A stretch of DNA of 64,000 nucleotides from Patagioenas fasciata (lineage: Eukaryota; Chordata; Aves; Columbiformes; Columbidae): contig NC_092521.1 of assembly GCF_037038585.1 (NCBI RefSeq), positions 72,344,898 to 72,408,897 on the forward strand. The letters are read 5' to 3'. A program made the position numbers and the translations under genes. Below, piece after piece: positions 61,210 to 64,000 of this stretch; position 1 is the stretch's first letter; every line of letters begins with the position of its first letter. Under the pieces are notes generated by a model, which was not told the origin of the DNA, did no database searches, and saw nothing but the letters and a program-made list of their open reading frames with translations.

Positions 61210-64000
61210 AAATCTTACAGATACAGTTTGGTTTCCCTTCACAGGTACCTCAGGAATCACAGCCAGAAAAGAAAATGTCTTGACTGTACCATCAGGAAGC
61301 TGAGTGGAAAGCCTAGTGTATCTGAACAAAGGTGTCCTGTACTTATGTGAGTGAAACACATGAGCGTTGCTGACAAAGCCTTAGCTTTTCAGTATCGGTG
61401 GCAGCACTGCCCAGGTTCTAGACTCACATGATGGGTAAGGAGCATGGACTATGGCTTTTAATTCCAACATCTCTACCTGACATTCTCAGCCTTGTGTAGT
61501 ACCTCTGTTGGGTGTACTGATGTTTGAATCCGTCCTTTACAGTTCGTAAGTATAGGTTGCTTGTAGAGCTTCTTAATGGGTCTAGTCCCTAAAATTATCT
61601 TCTATCCTAGGTGTAGAGCAGTGCTCAGTGATTTCAGTGACAGATCTGAGACACTGAGAGGAATACAGAGGGTCAGAAAATCCTGAAAACAACAGTTTAT
61701 AGTGTCAACAGAGTAACTAAAAATTATCTCACAAGTTATGAACAAAAATGACCTTTTAAAAACAAAAGTATCAGACAAAGTGAAAACTGTAGTCAATAAC
61801 AACTCAGAATGCTCTGTAGTTAATCATCTTTTCCAGTGTTCTGTATTGTGATACAGCCATGGGTCCTATTAAAAGATTATTGAGATGATTTAGAACCTGA
61901 AACAATAGCAATTGATAATATTTATTTTTAGAAGACAGATTCCAGAATTATGGACTTCAAAAGTTTTCTAAATTCAAGTCAGTCACATGCTGACAATATG
62001 AAAAACAGTAGATGAATATTTTATCCTGCATTTTGTTGCTGATTCCAATACAGTAATTTGGTATTACTAACAACATTTCTTCTGGCCTTCTACTCATTTT
62101 ACCTGATTTGAGAGAAGTGCCTTTGTGCCCATTTATGGTTATTATTGAGAGTGATTTAATCAACTTGATAACATTAAATTTATTTGGACATTCAGTAGAA
62201 AAGGTATTTAAAGTTAGCATTCCTTGAATAATTTGCTAATGCAAGTCTTATATGACATAGCATATCAGATGTCATAACTAGTAAGTGTCCTTGCTTTTTC
62301 TATATGATGGGTGCAAACTAGAACTGTGTCAAATTACTTGCAAGAGAGTAGAGTTAATTTGTCCGTGAGACCTAAGGACACACAGGTAGTAAAGTTGTCA
62401 TATCCCTTATTTATTGATAAGTTTAGCAATGTCTATAGAATTAAACACACTTAGCAAAATCTTTGTGACACACATCTTATTCTAGTAAAAAAAATCTTAG
62501 ATGCCATTAAAAATCATAGCTTATTAAATTGGCTGTCCTAGTTTGTAAAGCTCCCTTGAGATCTCCTGCTTTTAATTTTGAGACTTCCTTTATAAAGCGT
62601 GATGCGATGTTGTGTCAAATATCCTAACTCCATTACACAAGTGTCTAATTTTCTGAACACTTACTAGACTTGATCCAATGAAGGGCATTATCTTACCAGC
62701 ACTGTCACAGCAATGCCTAACTTCCAGGCTCCAAAAATAGAAGCAATATATTAGAAACAAGGTTGCATACTGTTTGCCTAACAAGGTCTTTTTCATTTGC
62801 GGAGGTACAGTGTCATCATAGCACAGCTCTGGGACCTTAGAAACTAGCTTGTAGATTTCCAGATTATGTTTCATTGGAAAATAAAAAGCTCTGTTGGGAA
62901 CGGACTAGTGTGTATACCAAGCACTGAAAAATCAGAACGTTTTCCTTAGAGAAACAAACGGGGAGAAAACATCAGCCAATACAATGGCTGAAAAATCCAA
63001 CAAGTTGCAAATTTCTTTTCCTGAATATGATGTATTTTGTCCAACAGCTGAAAATAGAATAGAATTTACACATTAAAGGCATTTGGGATTAATAAAAAAG
63101 AAAGCGAAATCCACAGTATATCACACTTTTATCAAAAGTTCCTGACCAAGAAGTTTGCAGCATATAAAAAAAGAAAGATGTTTCCAATAAGAATATATTC
63201 TATCTCGTCATTGTGTTCAATCCACCAAAACATGTTTGTATTCCTTTATAAAATCACATTTTCTTTAGCTGTCAGATCAACCCTACATCTACTCCCTGTG
63301 CAGAATGTTCTTTATATGGGTTAAACTAAGCATGTTCTTCTATCTTGTGGTAAAAAATGTTAGCGAGGATGTTGCACTGGATGGTTAAGAAGCTGCTGTC
63401 ATTTATTCCCCTTTCATTTGTTTCCTGTGGGTTCCCAGTGTATTTCCAATGTGTGTCTACATCCACAATGAAGTATTTCTGGCTTATATTTGGCTTTGAC
63501 ACTCTATCTCCATCAGAAAACAAGGCAGAATGAGACTAATAATAATGCTTATTTCTAATAAAAAAGAACTAAACGCCATTTTGTAGTTAGGTGACAATGT
63601 CAGACTTCTTCTGTTAGAGATCTTCATGAACCAGACAAATGAGGGAATATTATTCATTTTAGGATGAAACAGTCTTCAGCAGGTAAGGATAATCTGGTTA
63701 GATATCTTGCAAATCAGAAGAAAATAGTGAATACCAAAACTGACAAGAAATTTTTGATACAGCCTTAAGTCTGAGATTGATTTCTGTAAACAGAATGTGT
63801 TGGTAAGCAGGACCATCATAGTCAGGAAAGTTGTACACATTAGAGTTTAAGGAACAAAATAACAATGTTTTCCAGCAGTTGAGTTGATGCAAAATTGAAT
63901 GGGACAGATTTTTACATCCTTCTTGCAACACAAGTCTACTTATTATTTTCCATTTCACTACCAGTGCTGTTATCCAGAAAATCCAGTAAACTATTTTACA
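61210..64000. other. AT-rich unique stretch without genes
   Basis: Only short ORFs (94 codons at most, 62590-62874 minus) with no motif. No repeat, RNA gene or splice-flanked exon was recognised up to the window edge. Confidence 0.65.

Overview
The window looks like vertebrate, most probably avian, nuclear DNA. It is AT-rich and gene-poor. Its recognisable interspersed repeats are CR1 LINEs, with the RT signature words [18 protein letters not shown] and FADDTKLGG and 8-bp repeats at the 3' end. It also holds two solo LTRs that start TGTCCTGGTTT, as avian ERVL-like LTRs do. There is no operon structure, tRNA, rRNA, CRISPR array or phage-like gene cluster. I found no host protein-coding exon I can defend. 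The best reading is a gene desert or the inside of a very long intron.

Layout. 1-2210: unique AT-rich DNA. 2211-2303: a CR1 3' tail. 2866-4010: a 5'-truncated, frame-broken CR1 (+). 4011-22355: unique DNA with microsatellites, purine tracts, a candidate double hairpin (9626-9683), an unexplained 138-codon ORF (12833-13249, minus) and an octamer-motif cluster near 18113-18156. 22361-23051: a solo LTR (+) with a 5-bp target-site duplication. 23057-37547: unique DNA with an (ACA)17 array. 37548-37731: a CR1 3' tail (minus). 37732-47157: unique DNA with a 325-bp GC-rich block at 43681-44005. 47158 to about 51670: a nearly full-length CR1 (minus) carrying 5'UTR, ORF1, ORF2 and 3'UTR, broken at six or more places. 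51670-51834: an ORF runs across the apparent 5' edge of that CR1 into flanking DNA. 53677-54296: a second solo LTR of the same family (minus), also with a 5-bp duplication. 60055-61209: a 5'-truncated CR1 (+) whose RT frame is still uninterrupted. 61210-64000: unique DNA.

Function. The only recognisable coding capacity is that of retrotransposons: the CR1 ORF1 protein (Cys-rich N-terminus, esterase-like C-terminus) and ORF2 protein (APE-type endonuclease plus reverse transcriptase). All copies appear non-autonomous. The two LTRs are what recombination between LTRs leaves of former proviruses. I did not find a convincing undescribed system. The observations most worth checking are the ORF across the CR1 5' boundary, the GC-rich block, the double hairpin, the LTR pair with reciprocal indels, and the two CR1 copies truncated at almost the same RT position.
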